64,000 bases of DNA from Bacteroidales bacterium (GCA_015061285.1 SUWW01000002.1:62001-126000), one strand, 5' to 3'. Counted from the stretch's first letter, positions 35,189-45,240 are shown. Numbers and translations: made by a program. Notes: generated from the letters alone by a model not told the origin.

Positions 35189-36829
35189 ATGAATCTTACA
35201 AAAATTACGCTCTGTGCTTTTGCAATGGCTTTTGCTACACAGGCATTTAGCTGTACGAATTTTATCGTAACAAAAGGAGCTTCGGCCGATGGTAGTACTA
35301 TGGTTACTTATGCTGCCGACTCGCACGTACTCTACGGCGAACTCTACCGTTTCCCCGCAGCCAACCACAAACGCGGCGAAAAACTCGCCATTCGCGAATG
35401 GGACACCAATAAATATTTAGGCGAGATTGCGCAAGTGTCCCATACATATTCTGTTGTGGGAAATGTGAACGAATTCCAACTCACTATTGGCGAAACAACA
35501 TTTGGCGGTCGCGACGAACTTGTAGATACCACTGGCATAATAGACTACGGAAGTCTTATATATATTACGCTGCAGCGCGCTCGCAACGCCCGTGAAGCCA
35601 TTCGTGTTATGACTTCGCTTGTAGCGGCATACGGCTATTGCAGCGGCGGCGAGTCGTTCTCTATTGCCGACCCCAACGAAGCTTGGATTATGGAGATGGT
35701 GGGCAAAGGTTCGCACGAGCAAGGCGCTCTCTGGGTGGCTGTACGCATTCCCGATGGCTATGTTAGCGGTCATGCCAACCAAGCGCGCATAACTACTTTC
35801 CCGCTCAACGACCCTGAGAATTGTCTCTATGCTCCCGACTTGATTAGTTTCGCTCGTGCAAAAGGCTATTTCAACGCCGAAGCCGACAGCCTTTTCAGCT
35901 TTGCCGACGCATTCAATCCACTCGATTTTGAGGCAAAACGTTGCTGCGAAGCTCGCGTATGGAGCGGTTTCCGCAAGATGAACGCCGAGATGGATAAGTA
36001 TGCCGACTATGCTTTCGGTATAAGCAACGAGCGTATGCCGCTCTACATAAAGCCCGACCACAAAATCACGCGTCGCGAACTCACCAACATCATGCGCGAC
36101 CACTACGAAGGCACAGCAATGGATATGACTCAAGATGTCGGAGCTGGACCTTTTGGAGTGCCATATCGTTGGCGTCCTCTCGAATACGAGGTCGATGGCA
36201 AGACATATCTACACGAGCGCGCCATAGCTACACAGCAAACAGGTTTCTGGTTTGTTAGCCAAATGCGTAGCGACAATGCTGCAGGCGGCATCATCTGGTT
36301 CGGCTGCGATGATGCCAATACATCGGTGCTTGTACCTATATATACAAGCACTACAGTTGTGCCAATTCAGTTTGCTCAAGGCACAGCCGATATGCTCACA
36401 TTCAGCTGGAATTCTGCCTTCTGGGTGTTCAATTGGGTTGCTAATATGGCATACTCGCGTTATAGCCACATGATAGGTGATATTCGCAAATGCCAAGTGA
36501 AACTTGAAGATGAACTCGATCAGGCTGTGTTGGAGATGGATAAGCGTATGGCAGAGCTTTCAAAAGACAAAACTATGCGCGCTATGGTGGCTAACACATT
36601 TGCTGCTGAGCAAACCAACAAGGTGGTCGATTCATGGAAATCGTTGGGCGAGTTCCTTATGGTTAAGTTCAACGATGGCAATGTCCACCCAGAGCACGAT
36701 GGCGTTTTCGATAGAACGAAAGATGGCAACCCCGTTTCGCCTCAATGGCCTGGTTATGGCGACAAATACTATCGTACTATAGTAGAGCAGACGGGCGATA
36801 AATTCATCTTTAGAGATAGCAAGAAGTAG
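35189..36829 (+). CDS. C69 family dipeptidase
   Basis: The 546-residue protein has a signal-like N-terminus ending AFS before Cys22. CTNFIVTKGASADGSTMVTY is the hallmark start of family C69 (PepD/U34 type), where the Cys becomes the N-terminal nucleophile after cleavage. Other conserved parts are YGYCSGGESFSIADPNEAWIMEMVGKG and YVSGHANQARITTFP. It is predicted to be periplasmic or exported and to cleave dipeptides. It is probably co-transcribed with mntP (9-bp gap). Confidence 0.92.
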   Translation: MNLTKITLCAFAMAFATQAFSCTNFIVTKGASADGSTMVTYAADSHVLYGELYRFPAANHKRGEKLAIREWDTNKYLGEIAQVSHTYSVVGNVNEFQLTIGETTFGGRDELVDTTGIIDYGSLIYITLQRARNAREAIRVMTSLVAAYGYCSGGESFSIADPNEAWIMEMVGKGSHEQGALWVAVRIPDGYVSGHANQARITTFPLNDPENCLYAPDLISFARAKGYFNAEADSLFSFADAFNPLDFEAKRCCEARVWSGFRKMNAEMDKYADYAFGISNERMPLYIKPDHKITRRELTNIMRDHYEGTAMDMTQDVGAGPFGVPYRWRPLEYEVDGKTYLHERAIATQQTGFWFVSQMRSDNAAGGIIWFGCDDANTSVLVPIYTSTTVVPIQFAQGTADMLTFSWNSAFWVFNWVANMAYSRYSHMIGDIRKCQVKLEDELDQAVLEMDKRMAELSKDKTMRAMVANTFAAEQTNKVVDSWKSLGEFLMVKFNDGNVHPEHDGVFDRTKDGNPVSPQWPGYGDKYYRTIVEQTGDKFIFRDSKK

Positions 36830-36842
36830 AAACTATAGTTTT

Positions 36843-37742
36843 TTACTTCTTTAGCAGATACTCCGCCATCCATTCCACAACTTGTGGAGCCCAAGGGTTG
36901 AAAAGCCAAAAGGTGTGCGGGGTATCTGTTGTTTTTTGCACTTCTGCCGAGTGTCCATGTCGGTTCAATTCGTCGATCATTTCGTTTTGCCCAGCGCTGA
37001 ATCGTTTTTGTGCGCTATTGATGAATAAAAAGTCGGCACTTTTTTCGCCTACATTGTATAGAGCCGATGCGCTATTCCATAATTCGCGGCACGAATCGAC
37101 CGGACAACCGAGCCAAAGTGTTGCTGCCGATTTCTTTCCGGGTTTGTCGTGACCTTCTGAAGAATCGGGGTGGATGAAAGCCAAAACTCCATCTATGTCG
37201 ATGACGTGCTTAATTATTCCAGAAATGTTGCGTGCTCCAGCCAATGCAGCCAACTGTCCACCTGCCGAAGTGCCAGAAACGTTGATGCAATTTCTATCGA
37301 AATGATACGCTTCTGCATTGTCGTATATCCATTTCAATGCATCTTCTACATCGTTGAGTGCTGCGGGATAGAGTGCAACATCCGACTTGCGATAATCTAC
37401 GCATACGCACGCTATACCTCTGTTAGCCAACGATTTTGCTATAGGCCAATCCATCGTTTTGTTTCCAGAACGCCAGCCTCCTCCATGTACAATGCACAGC
37501 GTTGGCATTTGCGCATTTGCGTTTTGCGGCAGGAATATATCGAGTTGCAAACTGCGATTGTCTGCTTTTTTATATTCAATATTTATAATCTCGTTAACGT
37601 CTACAGAATCGGCTCTATATGGTGATATGAATGGGTATCGCTTGCGCTGCTTGGCATATTCGTTTTCAATGTTAAACTCTTGAGCCTCTGCCACAAATCC
37701 CATCAGTAGGCAGACGATAGTTAGTAATACATACTTATGCAT
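36843..37742 (-). CDS. Secreted alpha/beta hydrolase (BD-FAE-like esterase)
   Basis: The 299-residue protein has a signal peptide (about 1-21, VAEAQ), the oxyanion motif HGGGW (86-90), the nucleophile elbow GTSAGG (Ser159), and a likely catalytic His in DTPHTFWLF near the end. This is the hormone-sensitive-lipase/BD-FAE pattern of carbohydrate esterases and lipases. It converges on the C69 gene with a 13-bp gap. The substrate is not predictable. Confidence 0.88.
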   Translation of the reverse strand: MHKYVLLTIVCLLMGFVAEAQEFNIENEYAKQRKRYPFISPYRADSVDVNEIINIEYKKADNRSLQLDIFLPQNANAQMPTLCIVHGGGWRSGNKTMDWPIAKSLANRGIACVCVDYRKSDVALYPAALNDVEDALKWIYDNAEAYHFDRNCINVSGTSAGGQLAALAGARNISGIIKHVIDIDGVLAFIHPDSSEGHDKPGKKSAATLWLGCPVDSCRELWNSASALYNVGEKSADFLFINSAQKRFSAGQNEMIDELNRHGHSAEVQKTTDTPHTFWLFNPWAPQVVEWMAEYLLKK

Positions 37743-37895
37743 ATCCTTAGTGTTTTATTGGTATATAAATGATTATTGACAATTGAATTTGTGTTGCAAT
37801 TGTAGTAGAACTATGAAAATGAAAAGGGGATTTTTCCGCATTCTTATTGGACTTTTTCCGCTTTGTGCCTTTTAGCGATAATGTTAGTAACAAAA

Positions 37896-37925
37896 AAGCC
37901 ACAAGAACGTGCGTTCTCATGGCTT
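37896..37925 (-). terminator. Terminator of the bat operon
   Basis: On the minus strand AGCCATGAGAACG pairs with CGTTCTTGTGGCT (with wobble pairs), followed by TTTTTT. It lies about 30 bp after the batE stop. Confidence 0.85.
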
Positions 37926-37954
37926 TATATATCTATATACTTAGAAATACAGAC

Positions 37955-38719
37955 TCAAATCACCTCAATGTCTTGGCTCTTTATCCAACCAACGTTGCCA
38001 TCGTCGAGGCGAACTTCGCTCCAATCGCCAATGGTGCTAAGAATCACAACGTGAGTGCCTTCGTGGAGAACAACCATCTGAGTGCCATTTTTATCGGGCG
38101 AAGTGCTGAGTGTAACCGACGAACTCATAATTATAGCAGCTTTGCTATTCACCACTTCGTTGCGTTGGTTTATCGATATTGTAAGTGCGCCGATAGCAAG
38201 CACTGTAAGTATTAAACCAGCAAAGAAGCCAACTTTGCGCATAGCCACCGAATTGGCAAATAGAAACATAGCTACACCAGCCAACACGAGGACGAAGAAT
38301 ACGATGAAAATTACAGCCCATCCATCAGAGTTGGTGATGTTGCGGAACGAATCCCACCAACGGAAGATAAATATTGGCGTGAGTTTCTGCATCTTGTCGG
38401 TCATTTCGTAGGCCTGCTCAAGGTTGTATTGCGTATCCTCATCGGATGGATTTAGGCGCTTTGCACGCTCAAAATTGAGAATGGCAGGACCAAGTTTACC
38501 ACTTTTGTAGTGGCAGTATCCCAGGTTGTAGTAGAGTTCGGCACTCTCGTAGCCTTCACCAAGAATGTAGTTATACGTATTTATAGCTTCGGCATTCTGT
38601 CCGTCCATAGCCAACTTGTTGGCATGTTGAAGCGAGTCGGCAAGTTGTTGCTCTGTGGCAGCAAAGGCATGAGTGCCGGCGAGTATAACTAAGGTTATAT
38701 ATATTGCAATGCGTTTCAT
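37955..38719 (-). CDS. batE: BatE: TPR and SH3-like domain protein
   Basis: I chose the start at 38719 (MKRIAIYITL), 4 bp after the batD stop; the longer frame upstream lies inside batD. The roughly 254-residue protein has a signal peptide (ending AFAA), TPR repeats at about 25-110 (SAELYYNLGYCHYKSGKLGPAILNFERAKRLNP), two membrane helices (about 140-185), and a C-terminal bacterial SH3 domain (GDWSEVRLDDGNVGWIKSQDIEVI). It is the last gene of the Bat (Bacteroides aerotolerance) cluster and is followed by a terminator. Confidence 0.9.
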   Translation of the reverse strand: MKRIAIYITLVILAGTHAFAATEQQLADSLQHANKLAMDGQNAEAINTYNYILGEGYESAELYYNLGYCHYKSGKLGPAILNFERAKRLNPSDEDTQYNLEQAYEMTDKMQKLTPIFIFRWWDSFRNITNSDGWAVIFIVFFVLVLAGVAMFLFANSVAMRKVGFFAGLILTVLAIGALTISINQRNEVVNSKAAIIMSSSVTLSTSPDKNGTQMVVLHEGTHVVILSTIGDWSEVRLDDGNVGWIKSQDIEVI

Positions 38720-38723
38720 TTCT

Positions 38724-40571
38724 TTATTTTTTGATGCGTTCCATTTTACCAATAACATTCTCAGCACGGCTATATATGTCCTCCATGCTATCCGATACTT
38801 CGGCAGGAGCGTAGCGGGCAAATTCGCAAGCATCGAGGAGCTCCATAAACTCGTCAGCTGCGGTGTCGTCTATGTTGTGCTGCTTCATCTCTTCGCGAGC
38901 GTTGTCTTTGGTGAGTTCGCTCAGCGGAAGGGTTAGTTTGTCGCTCAAATAGCCCCAAAGAGCGCGCATAACTTCATCGAAAAAGGCTTCGCGTTTTTGT
39001 GCTTTTATGTATTTAGCAGCTTGTTTCAATCGGCGGCGAGCTACTTTGTTTGCTTTACGCATCTTCACGCGTCCGAGGTCGGCGTTGTCTTTTATTCGTT
39101 TTCTGTACACGATGAAGAATACTACGAAAATGGTCAATGGACACAGCATACATAAGACGAATAGGGTAGAGCCGAGTAAGAAGTCGTTAGTCTTGCTGAG
39201 AGATGTTCCATTGTGCAAATAGCGAAGGTCGCGACCTATGTATTCCACTTTGTCGCGCGAACCACCTTGGAACGAAACAACTCCGCTGTTGCTATTGCTA
39301 TTAGCACCTTTGGCAACATTGATTGTGAACGGACCTTGTGTAAGTGTTACATATTTCTCTTTCTGTGGGTCGAAGTATGTAAAATTCATCGAAGGAATCT
39401 CGAACTGACCTTCGCGACGAGGAATAATAAGATATTCTGCCGACGAAGTACCATGATAACCTTGAACGGTGTTCTTCAAATCGTTGCTTGTGTTGGGGTC
39501 GAATGTGTCGAAATCGCTGTGGAATTGTGGCTTAGGAATAGAGAGTAGCTTCAAATTGCCATCGCCCGATACGCTCACTTTCACCTGCACGCTATTGTCG
39601 GTCTCTACTTCCAATGGCGACACCGATACGTTGAATTTGAAATTACCTACACCACCGCTGAAGTCCGAAGGCTTGTTGGCTGGTAGTGCTTTCACGTTGA
39701 GCGAAAGTGCATTTGATTTTACTGAGCGACGAACGAGCTGAACATCATCGAAGAATGCATCAAAGAATGACGAACCTCGGCGCGTGCGCTGACGAACGAT
39801 GAACTCGTAAGTTGTTGGCTCTATCTGAATTTTGCCGCTCTTTTGCGGAATTATTACCAGTTTCGAGAGCACGGCAGCTTGATAAATCTTGCCGTTGTAT
39901 TGCTCGCTATGGAATTGGATAGAAGGATTGTCCATATCGAGTTTTACAAATTCAGAAAGTTTAGGTGGTGTGACGTCCGAAATTTGGTTAAGATTTGCCG
40001 TGGTATACACTTTAGTGGTTAACTCTACAGCCTCACCTTCGTAAAGCGATGAGCGACTAAGTTGCTGAACGAGAATAATGTCATCGCTTTTGCCATTTTG
40101 CGACTGCTGAGGCATATTCTGGTTTCCATTGCTTTGCTGTGCTGCACCACCGTTCTGGTTTGTGCTCTGTCCACTCTCAACAACTTTTATGCTGATACTG
40201 TTCGATTGCATTTTTTTGCCGTCGACGGTAACCGAAGCTGGTGCGAGGGTAAACTCTCCAACTTTTTGTGCCTTAAGTACATAAGTATAAGTAGTGGAGC
40301 GCGATGTGGATATTTGACCATTAATAATTTGCGTACTCATCGATGTCGACGTCGATGGTCCCATAAGTATGGTGAAGGCATCGTTGTCGGCCATACGCAT
40401 GTCGCTGCCGCTGGCGTTGACGCTGTAAGTAACTCTAAAATTCTCTCCAACTTGTACTACAGTTGGTTGTGCAGAGCCTTGAAATGTCACTTCGTCGGCC
40501 CAAATCTGCTGCGACACTACTATACAAAGTAGCGTTAATAGTGTCCTAATCCTATTCATACGTATTTTCAT
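38724..40571 (-). CDS. batD: BatD family protein
   Basis: The 615-residue protein has a signal peptide (ending IWADE), several extracytoplasmic immunoglobulin-like strands (about 28-430; YEGEAVELTTKVYT, AEYLIIPRREGQFEIPSMNFTYFDP), a membrane helix near 465-490, and a cytoplasmic tail with helical repeats (WGYLSDKLTLPLSELTKDNAREEM). This is the BatD layout. An internal start at 40559 (MNRIRTLL) is equally possible. Bat proteins form an envelope complex linked to stress or oxygen tolerance; the mechanism is unknown. Confidence 0.9.
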   Translation of the reverse strand: MKIRMNRIRTLLTLLCIVVSQQIWADEVTFQGSAQPTVVQVGENFRVTYSVNASGSDMRMADNDAFTILMGPSTSTSMSTQIINGQISTSRSTTYTYVLKAQKVGEFTLAPASVTVDGKKMQSNSISIKVVESGQSTNQNGGAAQQSNGNQNMPQQSQNGKSDDIILVQQLSRSSLYEGEAVELTTKVYTTANLNQISDVTPPKLSEFVKLDMDNPSIQFHSEQYNGKIYQAAVLSKLVIIPQKSGKIQIEPTTYEFIVRQRTRRGSSFFDAFFDDVQLVRRSVKSNALSLNVKALPANKPSDFSGGVGNFKFNVSVSPLEVETDNSVQVKVSVSGDGNLKLLSIPKPQFHSDFDTFDPNTSNDLKNTVQGYHGTSSAEYLIIPRREGQFEIPSMNFTYFDPQKEKYVTLTQGPFTINVAKGANSNSNSGVVSFQGGSRDKVEYIGRDLRYLHNGTSLSKTNDFLLGSTLFVLCMLCPLTIFVVFFIVYRKRIKDNADLGRVKMRKANKVARRRLKQAAKYIKAQKREAFFDEVMRALWGYLSDKLTLPLSELTKDNAREEMKQHNIDDTAADEFMELLDACEFARYAPAEVSDSMEDIYSRAENVIGKMERIKK

Positions 40572-40596
40572 AACTCACAAAGGTAAGTATAAAGAG

Positions 40597-41304
40597 TTAC
40601 CAATTTTTTTCAATAGCGCCCGACTTTGCAGCTTTAGCCTTTTTGCGCTCTTCTTGTAGCTGATTCTCGTCGGCCTGAACAGCATTTAGCAATCGTTGAG
40701 CCTCTTCGCGCGACATTTCAGATTGTTGTTGTTGTTGCTGTTGCTGCTGTTGTTGTTGCTGATCTTGTTGCTGTTGCTGCTGCTCTTGTTGTTGCTGCTG
40801 CTGTTGCTGTTGATCTTGGTTCTGTTGCTTATCCTGCTTATCCTGTTGGTTTTGCTGGTTTTGCTGATTCTGCATCATCTTTTTAGCAGCCACAAGGTTA
40901 TAACGAGTCTCGTTGTCGGCAGGATTAGCGCGCAAAGCTTGTTTATAAGCATCGATACTTTTGTCGAACTCTTTTTTCAAGTAGTGGCAATTGCCAATGT
41001 TGTGGTAGAGTTGCGACAGACGATCTTTGTCGGTTTCGTTGGCAGCTAAATGTTCAAATCCTTCAAGAGCTTCGTCGATTTTCTCTTGTTTGAAAAGCGA
41101 GTTGGCGTAGTCGTAGTTAGCTTCGTAGGAATCGGGAGCTTCCATCATGGCTTTTGCCGAAGCCTCTTGCGCCTGTTCGTATTCTTGATTTTGATAATGG
41201 TTGTAGCTTTCGCGTATGTATTTACGCTCTTTTTGCGCGTGGCAAATTGAAGTTGAGAGCGTTAGCGTAAATATTGCAATGAAAAATTTCTTCATATCCA
41301 TCAT
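40597..41304 (-). CDS. batC: BatC: TPR protein with polyglutamine tract
   Basis: The 235-residue protein has a signal peptide (about 4-23), TPR repeats (about 30-145; YHNIGNCHYLKKEFDKSIDAYKQALRANP), then a Gln-dominated tract at about 148-195 with scattered Asn, Asp, Lys and Glu, and a charged tail with SREEAQRLLNAVQADE. The start could also be at 41295 (MKKFF). The start region overlaps the batB stop by 4 bp. The Gln tract is coded by mixed CAA and CAG, so it is not a pure triplet repeat. Confidence 0.88.
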   Translation of the reverse strand: MMDMKKFFIAIFTLTLSTSICHAQKERKYIRESYNHYQNQEYEQAQEASAKAMMEAPDSYEANYDYANSLFKQEKIDEALEGFEHLAANETDKDRLSQLYHNIGNCHYLKKEFDKSIDAYKQALRANPADNETRYNLVAAKKMMQNQQNQQNQQDKQDKQQNQDQQQQQQQQQEQQQQQQDQQQQQQQQQQQQQSEMSREEAQRLLNAVQADENQLQEERKKAKAAKSGAIEKNW

Positions 41305-42395
41305 CGATTTGTTTTTTGAACTATTTCGTTGGGTTGAATAAATAGGTCGGCAGCAGTGTTTTTGCGGCTAAATATGTCGAAACTTGAAAGACGTGCGTTT
41401 TTGCGGCTTAGAAGCAACATATCTATGATTAGTAGAAGTATAACGAGAGCCTCTACGTAGGCAAATCTGTCGTTGTAGTCGGTATAGACTTTTGCTTCGA
41501 ATTCGCTCTTTTCTATCGAATTGAGTTCTTCGAGCAAAGCATTAATGCCATTGCGTATGTTGTTGGCAGGCACGTATGCACCGCCACCAGCAGCTGCTAC
41601 TTTGGCAAGCGATGTTTCATCAATCTTGCTTATAACTACCTGACCTTCTTTGTCTTTGATGAAGTTGCGAGTGTCGCCTGGTGTGGCTGGAACAGGAGCT
41701 CCTTTGCTTGTGCCCATACCTACAGTGTACACTCGAATACCACGTGCGGCTGCAGCTTGGGCAGCTTGTATGGCATCGTCTTCGTGGTTCTCGCCATCGG
41801 TAATAACTATTATTGCGCGATTGATGTCTTCTTGCTGTGTAAACGAGTTCATACACATATTTATGGCAGCACCAATAGCAGTGCCTTGCGTAGGAACCAT
41901 GCCAGTGCTCACTGAAGAAAGAAACATTTTGGCCGATGGATAGTCGGTGGTGATTGGCAACTGCACATAAGGTTGACCAGCAAAAACCACAAGGCCGAGA
42001 CGGTCGTCGGTGAGTTTATCTACGAGGCGCGAAGTGGCCATTTTAGCCATTTCGAGGCGCGATGGCTGTACATCTTGCGCATTCATACTGTTCGATACGT
42101 CGATGGCAACCATTATTTCTATACCATTACGCTTCATCGATTCCACTTTGGCGCCAAATTGTGGTCCTGCTATCACTAATATTTGTAGCGAAAATGCTAC
42201 TAATAGTATTATTGCTTTGAAATTCAAACGCTTAGGCGAGTATAGCGGCATTAGGTGATTCATTAGCGACGGATTGCCGAATGTGCTAATGGCTTTCTTG
42301 CGACTGCGATTGAATATATATACTGCTATTATACCTACTGGCACTAATAGCAATAGAAACAGATAGTTAGGATGTGCAAATCTGAATATATCCAT
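41301..42395 (-). CDS. batB: BatB: von Willebrand factor A domain membrane protein
   Basis: The 364-residue protein has two N-terminal membrane helices (about 10-28, 58-76), a periplasmic VWA domain (about 88-290) with an intact MIDAS motif DVSNSMNAQD and the TDGENHED segment, and a C-terminal helix near 315-335. It lies 2 bp after batA. It is a paralogue of BatA, and the two probably act together with the MoxR ATPase. Confidence 0.93.
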   Translation of the reverse strand: MDIFRFAHPNYLFLLLLVPVGIIAVYIFNRSRKKAISTFGNPSLMNHLMPLYSPKRLNFKAIILLVAFSLQILVIAGPQFGAKVESMKRNGIEIMVAIDVSNSMNAQDVQPSRLEMAKMATSRLVDKLTDDRLGLVVFAGQPYVQLPITTDYPSAKMFLSSVSTGMVPTQGTAIGAAINMCMNSFTQQEDINRAIIVITDGENHEDDAIQAAQAAAARGIRVYTVGMGTSKGAPVPATPGDTRNFIKDKEGQVVISKIDETSLAKVAAAGGGAYVPANNIRNGINALLEELNSIEKSEFEAKVYTDYNDRFAYVEALVILLLIIDMLLLSRKNARLSSFDIFSRKNTAADLFIQPNEIVQKTNR

Positions 42396-42397
42396 AA

Positions 42398-43390
42398 TTA
42401 CGGAATTGTTCTCAAGAGAGAGTTACGTAAAACTATTTCGAGCAAAAGGAGTGCAAGAGTTGCGAGTGCGAATGGTAGATACTCTTCGGTGCGCTTAGAA
42501 TATTCGCGAACTTCCAAAATTGTCTTTTCCATCTTGTCGATCTCGTCGTAGACTGCTTTCAAGCTATTCTTATCGGTTGCGCGGAAGTACTTACCGCCTG
42601 TCATCGATGCCATATTTTGAAGCAGTTCTTCGTCAATCTTTACATCCATATCTTGGTATTGAATGCCGAAGTTTGTCTGAACCGGCATTGGTGCTGTGCC
42701 TATTGTGCCGACGCCAATTGTGTATATACGTACACCGAACGTCTGAGCTATCTCGGCAGCCTTCTCGGGCGCAATACTACCAGCGTTGTTCACACCATCG
42801 GTAAGCAAAATAATTACTTTGCTTTTCGCTTTGCTGTCCTTTATGCGGTTAACAGCTGTGGCTAAACCATTGCCGATAGCAGTTCCATCGGCGAGCATGC
42901 CTATTTTGATGTCGGAAAAGAGGTTCAGTAGCACGTTGTGGTCGGTTGTAAGTGGGCACTGTGTGAAACTTTCGCCTGCAAATATTACAAGACCTATATT
43001 GTCGTTAGGTCGTCCACTAACAAACTGCATAGCAACGTCTTTGGCAGCCTCAAGACGGTTTGGCTTGAAGTCGATGGCCTGCATTGAACCCGAAATATCT
43101 ATCGACATAACTATATCTATGCCTTCGGTCTTTTCGTCGTGAAAATGATCTGTCGACTGTGGACGCGCGAGTACTACAATAGCTGTAGCCAGCGCAAGCA
43201 TACGCAAAATCATTGGCACGTGGCGTAGATAGACTTTCCACGATTGTTTGATGCCTGTAAATGGCTCAAGTGTAGATATTTGTATGGTTGCATGAAGTCT
43301 GCTCTGCTTCCATATATACCATGCTACGTAAATAGGTATGATTATGAGCAAATAGAAGAACGATGGATGCAGAAAAGTGATGTTGCTCAT
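42398..43390 (-). CDS. batA: BatA: von Willebrand factor A domain membrane protein
   Basis: The 330-residue protein has helices at about 10-25 and 58-75, a VWA domain from about 88 with MIDAS DISGSMQAID and ILLTDGVNNAG, and a C-terminal helix near 308-325. Its start overlaps the end of the upstream BatD-like gene by 4 bp, and batB follows 2 bp later. Confidence 0.94.
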   Translation of the reverse strand: MSNITFLHPSFFYLLIIIPIYVAWYIWKQSRLHATIQISTLEPFTGIKQSWKVYLRHVPMILRMLALATAIVVLARPQSTDHFHDEKTEGIDIVMSIDISGSMQAIDFKPNRLEAAKDVAMQFVSGRPNDNIGLVIFAGESFTQCPLTTDHNVLLNLFSDIKIGMLADGTAIGNGLATAVNRIKDSKAKSKVIILLTDGVNNAGSIAPEKAAEIAQTFGVRIYTIGVGTIGTAPMPVQTNFGIQYQDMDVKIDEELLQNMASMTGGKYFRATDKNSLKAVYDEIDKMEKTILEVREYSKRTEEYLPFALATLALLLLEIVLRNSLLRTIP

Positions 43391-44367
43391 TTTATCTCCT
43401 CCTTTGCTTTTATCTCTTCGTCGTCATTGCCAATAATTTGGGCTGTTTCACTGACGAATTCGATAGCTTTTTTCATCGATGTATCGTTTTCGTCGGGAAG
43501 AGGCTCCACTTTGGCAAACTTCACAAAATCGGCAAGTTGTAGCACATCGGCAAGTTTGTTACGACTGTTAATGTCGAGTGTTGAAACATTTTCGAGCGCA
43601 CCAATAATCTCATCTGTTGTGCTTTCCAATGCACTTATCTTGAATCGTTCTGCCACATATTTACGCAACGTATCGGTAATGCCTGAATAGTATTCCTTGA
43701 ACATGTTGCGTTGGCAAAGTTTCTCTTCGCGAATTTTTTCAAGCTCTCGCAGTGCTACAACGTCGCACGGCTCTTTAGGTTTCGAGGCTACGATGCCAAG
43801 TTTTTGATTGCGATATTTATGGTATAGATATATACCTACAAAAATTAACGCTGCAACAACTATAGCGCCTACAGCCCAAGGCCAATAATGAAGCAATTCA
43901 GAGAGTAGAAAAGGTGCGTCTATGGCATTTTTGATGTCGGTGATGCGCGCAACGCCACTCTCTTCGTCAATCTCGAGTTGCTGAAAAGGGTTAACTACGT
44001 TGAGTGCCAACGCTTCAGTCTTGATAGTGTCGCCTTCTGCTGTGTATGCTATTTCAAGTGGGTCGATGTAGTGCAAGCCAGAGTCGAACGAAGTGAGCAA
44101 GTAGCGTTGCATGATCTCCACAATACCATTGCTCTTCGATGTGTCGGGCTTAAGAGCTTCTACTACTTCCACTTCGGCAGTGAGTGTATCGGCCAGAGGC
44201 AGAAGTGTTACGTTAGCACTCTCGGGGAACGCTAATTTGATGTTCAGCCCCACTTGACCACCCATAAGTATAGTCATACTATCGAGCTCCGCAGTGACGC
44301 GAGGCTCTTGAGCATAAATATGCAGCGATGATAGAAGTGATAATATAAGTATAAAAAATTGTCTCAT
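43387..44367 (-). CDS. Hypothetical Bat-cluster protein (BatD-like ectodomain)
   Basis: The 326-residue protein has a signal peptide (ending IYAQ), an extracytoplasmic beta-rich region (about 22-150; VTAELDSMTILMGGQVGLNIKLAF), a membrane helix (about 163-183), and a charged cytoplasmic tail (RNMFKEYYSGITDTLRKYVAERFKI). The layout is that of a short BatD. In Bacteroides an unnamed gene of this type sits between DUF58 and batA. It overlaps batA by 4 bp and lies 6 bp after the DUF58 gene. Confidence 0.85.
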   Translation of the reverse strand: MRQFFILILSLLSSLHIYAQEPRVTAELDSMTILMGGQVGLNIKLAFPESANVTLLPLADTLTAEVEVVEALKPDTSKSNGIVEIMQRYLLTSFDSGLHYIDPLEIAYTAEGDTIKTEALALNVVNPFQQLEIDEESGVARITDIKNAIDAPFLLSELLHYWPWAVGAIVVAALIFVGIYLYHKYRNQKLGIVASKPKEPCDVVALRELEKIREEKLCQRNMFKEYYSGITDTLRKYVAERFKISALESTTDEIIGALENVSTLDINSRNKLADVLQLADFVKFAKVEPLPDENDTSMKKAIEFVSETAQIIGNDDEEIKAKEEIK

Positions 44368-44373
44368 AGTAAG

Positions 44374-45240
44374 TTAACTGCGTTGTTTGAATAACAAGAG
44401 TAACTGTTTTACGTAGTCTTCGTCGGTGCGAATGCGAACGCTGTCGATGCCGTTTTTGGTGAATGTGGTCTTGAGTTGTTCAAGGTGCTTCTGCCAAGCG
44501 GCTGCGTATGCATTGCGTACAGCGCTATCAGACGTATCGATCCATTTTTGTCCGCCACGTTCGGCATCGGTGAGTAGCATCAAACCGATGTTGGGAAGTT
44601 CGGCTTCGCGTTGGTCATATATATGCAATGCTACAACATCGTGCTTGTGATTAGCAATCTGCAACGATTTCTCGAAGTCGTGATCCATAAAGTCACTCAG
44701 TACGAAGGCCGTACAATGCTTCTTAATAGCGTTGGTTAGGTATACCAAAGCGCTATTGAGAGACGTTTTGCGGTTCTGCGGCTGGAATGTCAGCAGTTCG
44801 CGAATGATATGAAGCACGTGGCGTTTGCCTTTTTGCGGCGGAATGAACTGTTCTACATGGTCCGAGAAGAATATTACGCCAATCTTATCGTTATTTTGAA
44901 TGGTAGAGAAAGCGAGAGTGGCAGCTATTTCGGTAACAAGGTTTTTCTTGAAACGCTCTTGTGTACCAAATTCGCGCGACCCCGACACGTCTACAAGCAG
45001 CATAACGGTGTTTTCGCGCTCTTCCTCAAAAATCTTGATGAAAGGGCGATTGAAGCGCGCCGTAACATTCCAATCGATGTTACGAACATCGTCGCCATAT
45101 TGATATTCACGCACTTCGCTGAACGCCATACCACGACCTTTGAAAGCCGAATGATATTCGCCTGCAAAAATGTGGTTCGACAATCCGCGTGTCTTTATCT
45201 CTATCTGGCGAACCTTTTTTAGTAATTCTGTAGTCTCCAT
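44374..45240 (-). CDS. DUF58 domain protein
   Basis: The 288-residue soluble protein shows the DUF58 signature GEYHSAFKGRGMAFSEVREYQYGDDVRNIDWNVTARFNRPFIKIFEEERE near residues 26-75, followed by a VWA-like fold (VMLLVDVSGSREFG). It is regularly encoded between moxR and batA. It is thought to be a chaperone or partner of the MoxR ATPase. It starts 45 bp after the moxR stop. Confidence 0.93.
   Translation of the reverse strand: METTELLKKVRQIEIKTRGLSNHIFAGEYHSAFKGRGMAFSEVREYQYGDDVRNIDWNVTARFNRPFIKIFEEERENTVMLLVDVSGSREFGTQERFKKNLVTEIAATLAFSTIQNNDKIGVIFFSDHVEQFIPPQKGKRHVLHIIRELLTFQPQNRKTSLNSALVYLTNAIKKHCTAFVLSDFMDHDFEKSLQIANHKHDVVALHIYDQREAELPNIGLMLLTDAERGGQKWIDTSDSAVRNAYAAAWQKHLEQLKTTFTKNGIDSVRIRTDEDYVKQLLLLFKQRS

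Noticed and set aside
40696..41049. Leu-rich frame opposite batC
   Set aside because: It is only the antisense of the glutamine tract.
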